Source: Isoetes taiwanensis
Taxonomy: Eukaryota > Streptophyta > Lycopodiopsida > Isoetales > Isoetaceae
NCBI GenBank assembly: GCA_021234155.1
Contig: JAJEKV010000048.1
Location: 649,873 to 713,872 of the forward strand
Length of the DNA: 64,000 bases
Direction: 5' to 3'
Position numbers and translations under genes: made by a program. The notes under the pieces are model-generated. The model searched no databases. It saw only the letters and a list, made by a program, of their open reading frames with translations, and was not told the DNA's origin. Below are positions 51,635 through 61,806 of this stretch, one piece after another. Within the stretch, counting starts at the first letter, position 1. Every line of letters starts with the position of its first letter.

Positions 51635-52800
51635 AGGGAAAAGGGTAAAGGAAAAGGGGGGAAAAGGAAAAGAGAAGAGGAAAGAGAGAATGGGAAGGGC
51701 AAAAGGCATGGGAAAAAGGGAAAAAAGAAAAGGGTGGGGATAAAAGAAGGTGGAAAAAGGAAAAGGGAAAGAAGAAAGAAAAAGGGAGGGGGAAAGGAAC
51801 CTTGGAAAAGGGCACGAGGGAAAGGTGAAGAGGTAAAGTGGAAAAGGGAAGGGGAAAGAGCACGGAGAAAAAAAGAAGAGGGAAAGGTCGAAGAAAGGGG
51901 AAAAGGAAGGAGGAAAAAAACATGGGAAAAAGGAGGAGAAAAAAAGCAAAGGAAAAGGGAGAAAAAGAGAAGCGTTGAGGAAAGAGGAAAAAGGAAGGGA
52001 AAGGGCATGGGAAAAGGAAAAGGGAAAAGAAAAAAAAAAGAGGAAAAGGGAAGGGAAAAAGTGCATCGGGAAAAGGGGAAAAGTGAAAAGTTGGAAAAAT
52101 GAGGAAAAGGGAAGGGACAAGGGGGAACAAGAAAAGGATGGGGAGAAAGGAAGGGAAAAAGGGCATAGAAAAAAGAAAAGTGAAAAGAAAGAAAAAAGAA
52201 AGGGAAAAAGGAGGAAAGGGAACCTGACAAAAAGGTCACGAGGAAAGAATTGGCAAAGGAGGAAAACAGAAAGAAAAAAATCCATCAGGAAAGGGAACAG
52301 GAAAAAAGGAAAGGGGAAAGGGAAGGGAAGCATGGGAGCGAGGGAGGGGAGGGAAAGGGGAAAAAGACATGGGAAAAGTAAAAAACAAAAGAAAAAGAAG
52401 GGGAGAAAAGAAAATAGAACTGCACAGGAAAAGGGGAAGAGGAAAAAGGTGGGAAAGGGAGGAAAAGGGAAGCATGAGAAAAATGGAAAGAGGAAAAATG
52501 GAAGGCATGGAAAAAGGGTAGGGAAAAGAGAATGCATGGAAAAAGGGAAAGGGAAAGAGAAAAGGGCGTAGAAAAAAGAGAAAAGGGAAAAGGTGGAGAA
52601 ATGAGCAAAAGGGAAGGGAAATAGATTATCAGGAAAAGGGAAGGAGGAAAGGAAGGAAAGGGATGCGGAAACAAGAAAATATATGCAAAAAACGAGAGAA
52701 AAAAGGAAAAAAAATATATAGAGAAAATAAGAAAAAGTGAAATGCGAGATAGAGCAAAAAGGAAAGGGAAAGAGAAAGGGAAAGGGAAGGAGATAGGGTT
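51635..52800. repeat. 1.15-kb homopurine/homopyrimidine tract
   Basis: The plus strand is almost only A and G, made of irregular GGAAAAG, GGGAAAAG and AAAGAAG units with occasional CATGGGAAAAGG islands roughly every 70-100 bp. The long frames on both strands here (up to 301 residues, Lys/Arg/Glu/Gly-rich or Phe/Pro/Ser/Leu-rich) are products of composition and not genes. Confidence 0.95.
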
Positions 52801-53389
52801 TTTCTCACTACAGCCCAAAGTATTTATAGGCTCTCAACTTACGCCCAGCAATGCGGCACAATTATTAGTATGGTTATATTGTTGAATAAGCATTGGATTG
52901 AGGGAATTAGTTTCTCTAGAAATAAGTTATAGAGATGCAATATGTAGCACAAATTAATAATATGAAGTGTAATGGAAGCAAACATAATAGTAGACAAAAT
53001 GTTGGACAAACATCTCAATAAAGGAAAACAACAATGTTAAAATACAAAGAGGACTAACTTGGATACACCTAGCAACTAGCAACGTGTGTCGATGTTCATA
53101 TAAAAAAAACTGAAGATATGTCTCTTTATTTAACCTGTGCACTGTAAAACCTAAGATATATCTCTTTATTTAACCTCTGTGTTTTTTTCTCCTGCGGTCT
53201 TGCAAGCCAAGAGGCTACTTAAAATTAATTAATCAAGAGCCTTCTTAAAGATTAAGCACAACTTCACATGTTGATGCTCCAATTAAAGCTATGCAAAAAT
53301 GGTCCTTAAGCCAAGCTCAAGCTCACTCTCTCTTTAAATATATTTGGAATTCTTATTGCTCTTAGCTTCTTTATTTGGCTGATAGCACA
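52801..53389. other. No gene recognised
   Basis: AT-rich spacer with a short duplication (AAGATATATCTCTTTATTTAAC / AAGATATGTCTC...) near 53,110-53,175. Confidence 0.4.
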
Positions 53390-54038
53390 TAAGAGTCTAA
53401 CTAATTTGGTCTCCTTGTCTAAAAGATGCAATGTCTCAACTCTCTGCCATTCTGGTTGCCTCCAAGACGAGACTATGGAGCATATTTTTCATCATGGGGA
53501 AGGAAAGCCTGACATCTCTACTCGTGCAGAATGACTTTGGTCAAAGCATATACACTCATGGATCGACAACAAAGTTTTACAAGCAATACAATGAGTGGTT
53601 TGATGAAAACCTCAAAAACCAAAATTAATCCCATCTTCTTGCTCTTTAGCCTTCCAAATTGTCCCACATTTCCTGAATTTTGTCTTCCAAACAAGATCAT
53701 TATCCTGATTTCCATCATTCAGCTATTAAAGATCATGGTTGGTTTTCTATTTATTTTTACAGGATCTTGAAGACTCTAGTTTTGGAGAGCTGTATTGAAA
53801 GCACTTGTCATTGAAGAACTCAGGACCTATCATCTTATTTAAGCAAAGCAAACTATGAGATACTCTTCTCAATTTTGATGTCATATTCGATACTCAACTT
53901 TCATGAGTGTCTTATTCCTTTACCCTGCTTTTTAGCAGATTGGTACTTGGATTGTATGGCTTTATCTAAGTAATGAAAAAAATCTACCCTTACTCTCTCT
54001 CTCTCTCTCTCAAAAAAAAAAAAAAAAAAAAAAAAAAA
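53390..54038 (+). mobile_element. 5'-truncated LINE 3' end with (CT)n and poly(A)
   Basis: The first part reads CNVSTLCHSGCLQDETMEHI + FHH, which resembles the zinc-binding end of an L1-type reverse transcriptase (C-x5-C, then ETxEHIFxHC). The end GTATGGCTTTATCTAAGTAA leads into (CT)n and a run of about 26 A (54,012-54,038). Confidence 0.6.
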
Positions 54039-54054
54039 GGGGGTTATATAACGT

Positions 54055-55445
54055 TCAACTTATACATTCAACATCATAAAATAAGTCATCTAATGCATCC
54101 TCTGATAGTAATGCATTAGTCTCTCTTACCTCTAACTCATCTGCTTTTAAGGTTGTTAGAACATTTTCCCTACGCTCTAAAATATCAATGATACATCCCC
54201 CAATACGTGATCCTAAAAAATCAAAGAAAGCCATCAACGTGTCAGCACATACATCATTACTTCTCTCGAATATCTTTGTACGCAGGGCAGCGTAGAAGTA
54301 CATGATCCTCATCTTCAAGTATCCCATCCTTTACACAATCTAAGCTTGTAAGAATGTCATTCCACCTGCCTAGTTCAACACCAAGCTGGTGTGAGCTCAG
54401 CCTCATCCTGCAGATGGCATGCCTATGCTTCATAGAAGTCCCCTCTGCCAAATACTTTGCCTCTTGCAATGTAGGATTAATATGGCCCTATAAAACTCCT
54501 TTTTGACTACCCCATCTCTCCATGTTCTTTGAAGAACATTCATTTTGACCCATGTGCGGATATCATCTTTATGCAAAGATAAATCATGAATATTCATCCC
54601 CCATCGTGCCATCCACAAAGTGGCATCAGCAAACCAACCCTTAACCGGTATCTCCTCCAAAGCAGGTAAACTTTCTTCAAGCATGTGCCTTTGCCTCCAG
54701 TGTGAGCGTCCCACATTCTGCTAACATCATATCATAGGGAGTTTGCATTTTTGTTCCAAGTTCAGACCAAATTTTTTTTTTTTGAACTTACTTCACATCC
54801 ATACAAAACCATGGATTGGACCAGTGTTATATAAAGCATTCTTTTCAAGCTAAAGTTCCAAATCTCTGTTTTGGCACTATGCTGCATTGCATACAGTGCT
54901 TTGAGGCTACCATTTACTTTTGCTCCACTGCTTAGTTTTAATTTAAACTTTTATCCACTCATATCTTACAGTACTTGTAGCTATTGGTAATTTCTACAAG
55001 TTCACCTTGATAATAGAACTTTAAATGATCAGTCTTGTTTGCCCCAAACACAATCACTTTGGTCTTACTCATATTGACTTGCATGCCTTTTACATCACAA
55101 AATAATGAAAGCGCATCTAAATGCTGTTGCAACCCCTGTATGCTCCTAGATTGCAATACCATATCATCAACATATAAAAGTAGCATAAGAACATACCCAT
55201 TTATAAGCGTTCCATCTCCACCATGGTCCTGCATCTAGCATTCAAGTTGGTTTATAAAAAGACCAAATAATGTAGGCAATAGAGGACACCTCTGTTTTAC
55301 TCCCACATGCTCTCCATAAATTCATTACAATAATTTACATATGGAAAGGACAATTGAATCAGTACCTTTTCACGTAGCTAACCAACTGCTTGTCTATATT
55401 CAGTAGGAATGCTTAAATCATCCATTCTTTTCCATAGATTTTTTC
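54055..55445 (-). mobile_element. LINE fragment with intact YVDD box, nested in a Harbinger transposase
   Basis: On the minus strand: IPTEYRQAV, LREKVLIQLSFPYV, then TLINGYVLMLLLYVDDMVLQ with an intact catalytic YVDD (55,174-55,163), LQQHLDALSLFCDVKGMQVN and MSKTKVIVFGANKTD. Further on HMLEESLPALEEIPVKGWFA and the zinc-binding end HRHAICRMRLSSHQLGVELG, ILEDEDHVLLRCPAYKDIRE, then FFDFLGSRIGGCIIDILERR. The order is that of the RT thumb and C-terminal region of RT-plus-endonuclease LINEs. The 5' part is missing: the element begins at about 55,445 inside a PIF/Harbinger transposase. Stops and frame changes occur between the pieces. Confidence 0.75.
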
Positions 55446-56140
55446 TGTTCACTATCAAGGAGTCTCTGACCCGAGAGTAAGGCAATGAATTTTTTGTAAA
55501 GCATGGTCTTGGATGTTAAAACTAAAGCCACTTTCTTGGTGTATTTTTGGACGGTGGTTTTTCCAACATAAAACCTTTGACCAACATGCAATGGCATCTC
55601 ACCATGAGCAAGAAAATAGAGTACCATAGCTACTGGCCTGACCTTCCGGCCTGGTCTGATCAGGTATGGCACAATAAGGCCAACCAGTTTTTCAAATGAC
55701 CCTCTCTTCATTCTGTAAAACTAATGCCACATATCATCTTCGAATGAGGGAAGGCAATTCCAAGCATGATTGTCAATGTTATCCCATTGAGTGGTCTGTC
55801 TCGGACAAACCCAGAATCTTCTCGGCGGTCTTCGTAATCGAGATGTTGCAGCCAAGAGTAAGATGGAAGATGCACATGGAAAATTAGTGTTGTCTTCTTG
55901 AAAATCGTCTTCATTCACTATTGCCATAGGATCCTCGAGCTCGTTTTCTTGAATGAGATCCAAGCAAAATTTCTGCATTGCTAAACCTAGCACAATAGCC
56001 CTAAGAAGCATTGCAATCATACCTAAAATGACCGGATCCATGCTTGAATGTCGCTGTCGGTGATGATTTCCTGCCTCAATGACAGAAATCAACTTGAAAT
56101 GGGATGCGGGAAGTCTGTGTGGGCGAACTCGAAATATCAC
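55418..56140 (-). pseudogene. PIF/Harbinger transposase, N-terminal part
   Basis: One continuous frame with a single TAG at 55,721: RRPPRRFWVCPRQTTQWDNI ... DDMWH-stop-FYRMKRGSFEKLVGLIV, LIRPGRKVRPVAMVLYFLAH and GEMPLHVGQRFYVGKTTVQK. This is the N-terminal pattern of plant PIF/Harbinger (HARBI1-like) transposases: RRFW, then W...FRM....F..L, then GxRFxVGKxTV, a helix-turn-helix. The catalytic DDE region is missing because a LINE interrupts the gene near 55,445. The upstream part (MDPVILGMIAMLLRAIVLGL) has no stop. Confidence 0.8.
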
Positions 56141-56771
56141 ATATCCTTCACTTTGAAGATACTCTAAGAGCTGATGGGTGGCAAGAAGTAAATCATATTT
56201 TTTTCACTTTGAAGATTGAATGAAGAAAGAATTATCCCATATGGGATGGCTAGTCGGAATCAAAGTGGAGGGAAAAAATCTGGCGGGGAGGAAGAAAACT
56301 GCCCGAAACGGCCGCTGTTAAGGCTCGAGAGAAGCTCATCTCTGATCTTCTCTCGAGCTATACTGTATAATTTTTGTCTCTCGCCGTATACGACGAGAGA
56401 CAAACAAATTTCAAGCATGTGGCCGACCTAAGAGAGATTTTCACTAAGTTTCAGACCTAGATTAAATCTCGTAGTTTGTGATGTGTTCGTAATGTTCAAG
56501 GGGCCACATCTGTTCACCGAAATGGGGCACTAGAGTTGCTGGAACTATGGGGGTGAAAAGCTGCAGAAGAAGCAGCGCAAAAGAAATCTGCAAGCAAAAG
56601 AATACACCCCCCCCCCTCCCGGCGGCGGCCCATTTATGCAGATAAATGTTCCCTTAGGAACATTGTTCCTTTATTTCTATTATAAAGGTTCCAATGATGA
56701 TGTTGCACATATTTTATGCTTATTTCACGGGATGTTAAACACGTATTCTAGTCATCTCATGTGTACAATGT

Positions 56772-56876
56772 AAACAATTTAGCGGGACATGCCATGATGC
56801 TAGAATACTTATCCATTATTTATTGACCTTTCAAGATTTCACGAGGTCTACTGCCTCTTCTTGCCCCCAGCTATCA
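56772..56876 (+). repeat. ~100-bp inverted repeat, left arm of the 56.8-61.8 kb block
   Basis: From GTAAACAATTTAGCGGGACA through AATACTTATCCATTATTTAT, TGACCTTTCAAGATTTCACG and AGGTCTACTGCC to TCTTGCCCCCAGC. The reverse complement, about 90 percent alike over its best 65 bp, lies at 61,735-61,806. Confidence 0.8.
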
Positions 56877-57207
56877 TCATACAAGGATAATATGTAGCAT
56901 AATAACAGGGGGTTTTTTTTGTGTTTTTGTACGCTTTTCACAAAGGTTTTCCTAAGATTTCATGGCGTATTCGAATGGATGTACTAATGCGTACATCTAG
57001 AGTGCACCATTTCTTAGTCGTTGATTTAGCTTTTTTTTTTCAATGGTCCAACATCCAAGGGCTCACAACAAAAGCCCTCTTTTTATTTTAGGGGCTGAAG
57101 ATGCAAGCCTCGTGGATAGAATTTCAGGGCATTCTTGCAAAAAATTAATGTTCTTGTGATAGAGTGGAAACAGATTTGGAGTGGCAGAGGATGATGCGGC
57201 CGGATTT

Positions 57208-57258
57208 GTGCTACATATTCAATATGTAGCAAAATAACAGGGGGTTCCAGGGGGATTT
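57208..57258. repeat. Perfect 23-bp palindrome and fused terminal motif
   Basis: TGCTACATATT-C-AATATGTAGCA is a perfect palindrome. It is followed by AAATAACAGGGGG then TTCCAGGGGGATTT. Read in reverse, this joins the left-end motif of element E (ATCCCCCTGGAACCCCC) directly to its right-end motif (TGTTATTTTGCTACATATT). Confidence 0.7.
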
Positions 57259-57359
57259 GATATAGATATAATTCTTGAAACCATAGACCATATCCCTAAA
57301 ACAATTCAATGGGTTATTATAAAAAAAAACATAGATTTAAGATAAAAAAATAGTCACAT

Positions 57360-57440
57360 TAGCTCACTGGTTAGATTGGTTAAAGTAGTCTTATTAGGAC
57401 ATTGAGTTATTTTGGTAGAGGTTCGAATCCCCGTATTTCA
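57360..57440 (+). other. tRNA-like sequence (SINE head?)
   Basis: AGCTCACTGGTTAGA resembles an A box, and GGTTCGAATCC (57,420-57,430) is a perfect RNA polymerase III B box about 60 bp later. The acceptor stem does not pair and no anticodon arm is convincing, so a tRNA-derived SINE or tRNA relic is more likely than a tRNA gene. Confidence 0.35.
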
Positions 57441-57821
57441 TATTCTAAAAGCTTAAGCGAAACCGTATAGAGGCTCGATATACCATCAAAACCTTAGGCA
57501 AACTCGTATTCGACATCTTAAAATCATAGGCGTCCCCAATCATAATTGAGCATAATCGAAAGCGAGAGGTGTCCGTGAGGCTCCAACATACGATGGGCCG
57601 TCGGATTGACAGATCCGACGACCGTGGTAGTCTAGGGTGCACCTCGCCTAGGGTCCATGGCATGGTCCGGTAAAGGCAACAATGTGTTGATATTCTTATT
57701 TACATGTGAGCAAATTTTAAGTGGTGAAATTGCCCCCGGAGCTTGGCAAGCGAGGTCAGCAGAATATTGAAAGCAAGCCGCCAACGACATCCCTAACTTG
57801 TTCAGCCCTCGCAAAAGTCCA

Positions 57822-57985
57822 GTACATTTAATCCGTTCACCGCGGACCGAGCATGTTTTGCCTTTGGTCGGCCGGAGTTGGGGCCCCGATTTTTTGTGCG
57901 ATGTGCATGTAGGCTTTAGTACAGGTTATTCCATGATTTCATTGAGCCGGTAAAGGCGAAAAAATGCGCGGTGATGTTTGAAGGA
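57822..57985 (+). repeat. ~165-bp direct duplication, unit 1
   Basis: Contains CATTTAATCCGTTCA, GAGCATGTTTTGCCTT, GGAGTTGGGGCCC and GGTTATTCCATGATTTCATT. Unit 2 lies at 58,093-58,260. Confidence 0.85.
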
Positions 57986-58092
57986 AGCGGATCAATGTTG
58001 TAACTCTCGAACTGGAACTTCGGCATTTACAAAGCTCGTTGCGGTAGAGTAGCAAAACGACATTTGTTTTAGGGTTGCAAATGGCGATGCGC

Positions 58093-58260
58093 AGGAGCAT
58101 TTAATCCGTTCATTTCGCTGCGGACCCGAGCATGTTTTGCCTTCTTGGGTCGGAGTTGGGGCCCTGTTTCTTTGTGCGGATGTGCATGTACGCTTAGTAC
58201 AAGGTTATTCCATGATTTCATTGAGCCATTAAAGACCCAAAATGCGCGGCGGTGATGCGC
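58093..58260 (+). repeat. ~165-bp direct duplication, unit 2
   Basis: Second copy with the same landmarks as 57,822-57,985 and several small indels, many of them in G/C triplets. Confidence 0.85.
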
Positions 58261-59231
58261 AGGGCGATGCAGGAGCTGAAAGCTATGTCCGCAAATCTTG
58301 GGCACTTTTCTATAAGATCAATCCGGTAGATATTTGATTTCTCCTCAAGCTGACTTATGCGGCCGCCTCAAGCAGCCCCTTATGCAGCCCCAAGGAGTGC
58401 ATTAACGTGATCACATCGCCGCAAGTAAAAGGCCAAGTATGCAAAATGGAAAATGAGTCGATTGCCACTTTTTGGCTATGCGAGACTTGCCCGACTATGG
58501 CTACCATAATAACATGATGCTTAACATGATCAATTCGATGGCCCTTGGGATGTTGACATGGTCGGATCTATTGAAGACATGGATTCTTCCTTAATCCTTG
58601 CTTTGAAACAGTACTCTGAGATCTCGAACTCTCACTCTCTTTCTTCTACCATGGCAAATGCTGGGATTTACGAAAAAGCCTTTCATCTTAGAGTTGATCA
58701 AATGATGTTCAAACATGTTAGTTTTTAAACCTAGGGTTCATCAAAATTCTTTTGAAAATTTTGTGCCTTTGGAGATTTTGGAGCATATGATTTGCACGGC
58801 AAATTGCCGAATAATTACAAGCATCATGTAAGTCTCGTGGCCTCCCTTTCCATTTCCATTGCTGCCTTGTAATCATAGCATATTAAGTTTGTAGCTTCTC
58901 AACATTCTTATTTGCATGTTGGAAGCATGATTTTTCATGCTGCCTTTCTATATAATTTCCATGTACCATCTTATTATATGTTTTGCATCATATTTGTATT
59001 TCTTCTTCAAGACTTCTCTTAATTGTTTATGATTTACAAGAAACTTATCTAGCGGCCGCCGCGAACGTTTCTCTTCCCCTTGGCCGCTGCGAAAATGACA
59101 TGGTCGCAAAGCTTCGGTTGCAGCTAAATCAAATCAGAGAAATCGTTGCACAGAGTTTTCAGACAAAACAACAAAATCTTTCTCTTGAAACATTAGATGA
59201 CTGTTGCATGCGTTATTGATCATGATATGCC

Positions 59232-60165
59232 TTATGGCTTGCAGCTTTTGCATACGACATTGGGCATGGTGGTATATTCTTCATTTCTGGAGCTAGACCC
59301 AGAACCAGAACCAGAACCAGAAGCCTCTCCTTGGTAATCAGATCCACTCTTGCCTTCTTCCAGAGAATATGGTGCAACAGAATTTGTTCTGCATCAAAAA
59401 CTCCTCATTTAACAACCATTCCCTATTTTTTTTGCTTGAAGAATGTAAAGCACCATTTTTTCATTGTCATCGTAAAAAAAACACATACCTTTCTCTTCGT
59501 TTGTCCAAAAATCGTCTTAGTGATGCTCTTCTGGCCTGGTTTCCTGTTAGATTTCATGTAGGAGGTCATTCATTTTTGGGCCCTACTGAAGAAATGAACC
59601 TGTAAAACTGAAAAATAAGCACTTACCACAAGGCACCACGTTTCCAGGAGGGATAGTTGTATGGATAACTCTAGGTTTGACATCCTTGTTTTCTTCTGCA
59701 GATGTGGGCGGCAGAGGGGTTTTTTCAACATTAGCAGTAGATCCGACAGCTTTTAATTCCGTACTCTCTTCACTGCCAAGCTTAGCCGTTGTTGCGACTT
59801 CTTTTTGGGCAAAAGCGGAACCACGAGAAGCAGAGAGGATTTTTAAGAAAAAGCTTGTTTGTAAGAAACATTACAGCTTTTGCTGTATAAACAACAATCT
59901 AGCTCTTTAGACCCTAAATATTACCCTCTCAAATCTCAAATCCACTCACCACATCCTCCGGAATATCCTTTGTATATGTTTGCCGAGCCTTTGTAGAAAA
60001 TTGTGAGTGGAGCTTTTGTTTTCTTGGCTTCCCGCCGTCCGCCGAGAGTCGCATTTGTTAGAATATTCCCTTGAAAGCTTAGATTATGTGGCAAATCTGC
60101 GAAGATGACACCTTCTTTTGGTTCTTCTTTTAGAGTTCTTTGCTTGCCGACTTCATATTAAGATG
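59232..60165 (-). pseudogene. JAZ/TIFY jasmonate-signalling repressor, gene fragment
   Basis: JAZ proteins repress MYC-type factors and are jasmonate co-receptors with COI1. TIFY exon (about 60,165-59,950): EEPKEGVIFADLPHNLSFQG, KAPLTIFYKGSANIYKGYSG. Next exon (59,882-59,627): AKAVMFLT, then one base out of frame SASRGSAFAQKEVATTAKLG to IPPGNVVPC. Jas exon 1 (59,543-59,489): NQARRASLRRFLDKRRER, with GT donor. Jas exon 2 (59,388-59,232): TNSVAPYSLEEGKSGSDYQG, a (GS)n stretch, TAA stop. The Jas degron core plus X5PY and the conserved Jas intron at its known position are all present. All intron phases agree. Exon 59,882-59,627 is 1 nt out of frame. KGYSGGC after NIY is odd: a neighbouring frame reads KDIPEDV, the family form. 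The N-terminus was not identified. Either a young pseudogene or sequence error. Confidence 0.85.
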
Positions 60166-60229
60166 CAGAGGACAAAACCGGGCAAATGTGACCCAAAGGA
60201 AGCCATCATTTGGGACGAAATGAAGCATA

Positions 60230-60796
60230 TTACAAAAAAAAAGCCGTTGTGCCTTTACTTTGAAGGAAATCGCCATGAGAGAGGACATGGACCTTGATGC
60301 GGTATGCAAAATTTCTTTGCTTCATCCCTAATCTACACATGCCATCAATGAGGAGGCGCGATTCGCCAAAGCGTCGCCGAGTTCCATGCAAATAAAGATC
60401 CAGAATCGGACTTTGCTTCCAAGCAAGCAAAGTAATCCTGCATTCTATTGCACCGCCATAGCGGCGATGTGTGAGAGCGAAGTTCGCCGGAATGGAGCAG
60501 AGGAAGTGGAGATCAGGGAGCGGAGCGGATTCTTTGAACAGAAACGTGGCATCCCTTGATGTTTTTTCTTTTTTTGAATTTGGAAATGCAAAAAGAGCAT
60601 ACGTGTCGACCCCACGGCTATCCTCAGCCCAGAAAAAATACTTCCTATTTTTTAAGAACAGAAATGTTACTGCTTTATATATGGTATGATAATTTCTTTT
60701 GTCTTGCAAACATATTCTAAATCCCTCACAATGGCATTTAAGGAGGATATTACTCTTTATTTGACACTCCAGAATCCCACTAAATCTAATCATCAT
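60230..60796 (-). other. Long open frame upstream of JAZ, unidentified
   Basis: 188 residues without stop, including KRNYHTIYKAVTFLFLKNRK and HRRYGGAIECRITLLAWKQS. It has no recognisable domain and lies directly upstream of the TIFY exon. It may be 5' flank or first-exon sequence of the captured JAZ gene, open by chance. Confidence 0.25.
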
Positions 60797-61061
60797 GACA
60801 GTCTTCCTACTACTTTGGAACTAGATAATCATTTCCTAACATGTTTGTATTCGAGTGACACTTATAAGTGACGCGATATGATCACGTTAATGTATCACAT
60901 TCAGTCTTGATGTTATTGTGCTTTTTAGTAATTAATATTTAGTCCCATAACATTTATCTATGTTTGCGTTAGTTAGGGCCCGAAGGGCCCAAAAAAAATT
61001 TTAATATAACAATCAACACACAACTAACACAAACCATTGCATTTAACACATATTAATTAAA

Positions 61062-61375
61062 ATCCCCCTTAAACCCCCTTTGGTTTGGGTGCATATTCAC
61101 GGGGGTTCACGTAGGGGGCGTGAGCTCAAAACTATATTTACAATACATGTACAAAATTAACACCATTAAGTACATTCTTTAAAACCTTATAGTATTTTGC
61201 AAACCTTAATATACAGTATACAAAAACTTGTACATGCATACCCCACAAACGAGGATCGTTATGTACGGTCCAGATCTTGGAATAAAGGGTAAATATGCCC
61301 ATCCGACAACTCTCGTTGCCCGGAGTAACCCCCCGTGTGAATATGCACCCAAACCAAAGGGGGTTTAAGGGGGAT
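61062..61375 (-). repeat. 314-bp inverted-repeat unit, copy 2
   Basis: Close copy of 15,087-15,402 in reverse orientation, with both ~50-bp inverted ends (ATCCCCCTTAAACCCCCTTT). The similarity to copy 1 continues past the unit to the GGGCCCTTCGGGCCC hairpin. Confidence 0.9.
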
Positions 61376-61412
61376 AATATCCCTATTAACATGCAACTTA
61401 GAGTTATAAAAT

Positions 61413-61693
61413 TCTAAAATATTGCGATCAAGTTGACCAAGTGAGAGCAAAGAAAAATTGGCCCCGAACCCCACGTAATGTTCCCTTATCTCTCCCGAAA
61501 TCCAGGTAATGTTCCAATATATCCCTTGAAACTAGGTTTGGTTCGGGAAATTTCCAAAAAAAATCCCGAACCTAAGAACTAGGGATAATGGAAAAGTGCC
61601 AATTTCTCTCTCAATTAGTGGAACTAGGGATAAAGGAATATTACGCGATTTCTCTTCACTTTCACTTGGTCAACTTGATCGCAACGTTCTAGA
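61413..61693. repeat. 281-bp foldback element
   Basis: The left arm TCTAAAATATTGCGATCAAG + TTGACCAAGTGAGAG and the right arm CTTTCACTTGGTCAACTTGA + TCGCAACGTTCTAGA are inverted copies with a few differences. Inner sequence (GTAATGTTCC..., GGAACTAGGGATAA) is also partly self-complementary. No coding capacity. Confidence 0.9.
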
Positions 61694-61734
61694 GACATGC
61701 TAAGGATGTTGACCTAGCTAGGGGCAAGATGAGG

Positions 61735-61806
61735 GGGCAGACCTCGTCAAATCTTGAAAGGTCAATCAATAATGGATAAGTATTCCGGCATGGCCCTTCT
61801 AAGTTT
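61735..61806 (-). repeat. Inverted repeat, right arm of the 56.8-61.8 kb block
   Basis: Reverse complement of 56,772-56,876: GGGGCAAGATGAGGGGGCAG, ACCTCGTCAAATCTTGAAAG and GTCAATCAATAATGGATAAG are landmarks. Confidence 0.8.

Larger units (their letters stand above)
57005..59225. other. Cargo of block E2 outside the JAZ exons
   Basis: No gene identified. It includes a tRNA-like stretch, a direct duplication of ~165 bp and a hairpin GTCGGATTGACAGATCCGAC (57,600). It probably contains the 3' flank of the captured JAZ gene. Confidence 0.35.
56889..61375 (-). mobile_element. Block E2: second copy of insert E, carrying JAZ exons
   Basis: Inverted relative to insert E1. Its minus-strand left end is the 314-bp inverted-repeat unit (61,375-61,062) followed by ~70 bp and the GGGCCC hairpin (60,990-60,976). 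Its right end is the GCACTCTAGATGTACGCATT block (57,005-56,889) ending CCCCCTGTTATTATGCTACA + TATT. The middle (about 4 kb) is unrelated to E1 and contains a JAZ gene. It sits between the ~100-bp inverted repeats, so it seems nested in another short element. Total 4,487 bp versus 2,365 bp for E1. Confidence 0.5.

Noticed and set aside
51548-52571. Open frames of 177-301 residues on both strands
   Set aside because: They are caused by the A/G-only composition, which excludes stop codons in several frames; the protein sequences are low complexity.
57360-57440. tRNA gene
   Set aside because: Good B box but no acceptor-stem pairing and no convincing anticodon arm; kept only as a tRNA-like relic.
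58983-59219. Plus-strand frame at 58,983-59,219 as a gene
   Set aside because: No family recognised; it lies just past the stop codon of the minus-strand JAZ gene, in its 3' region.
59677-59910. Plus-strand frame at 59,677-59,910 as a gene
   Set aside because: It is the antisense shadow of a JAZ exon whose phases fit its neighbours on the minus strand.
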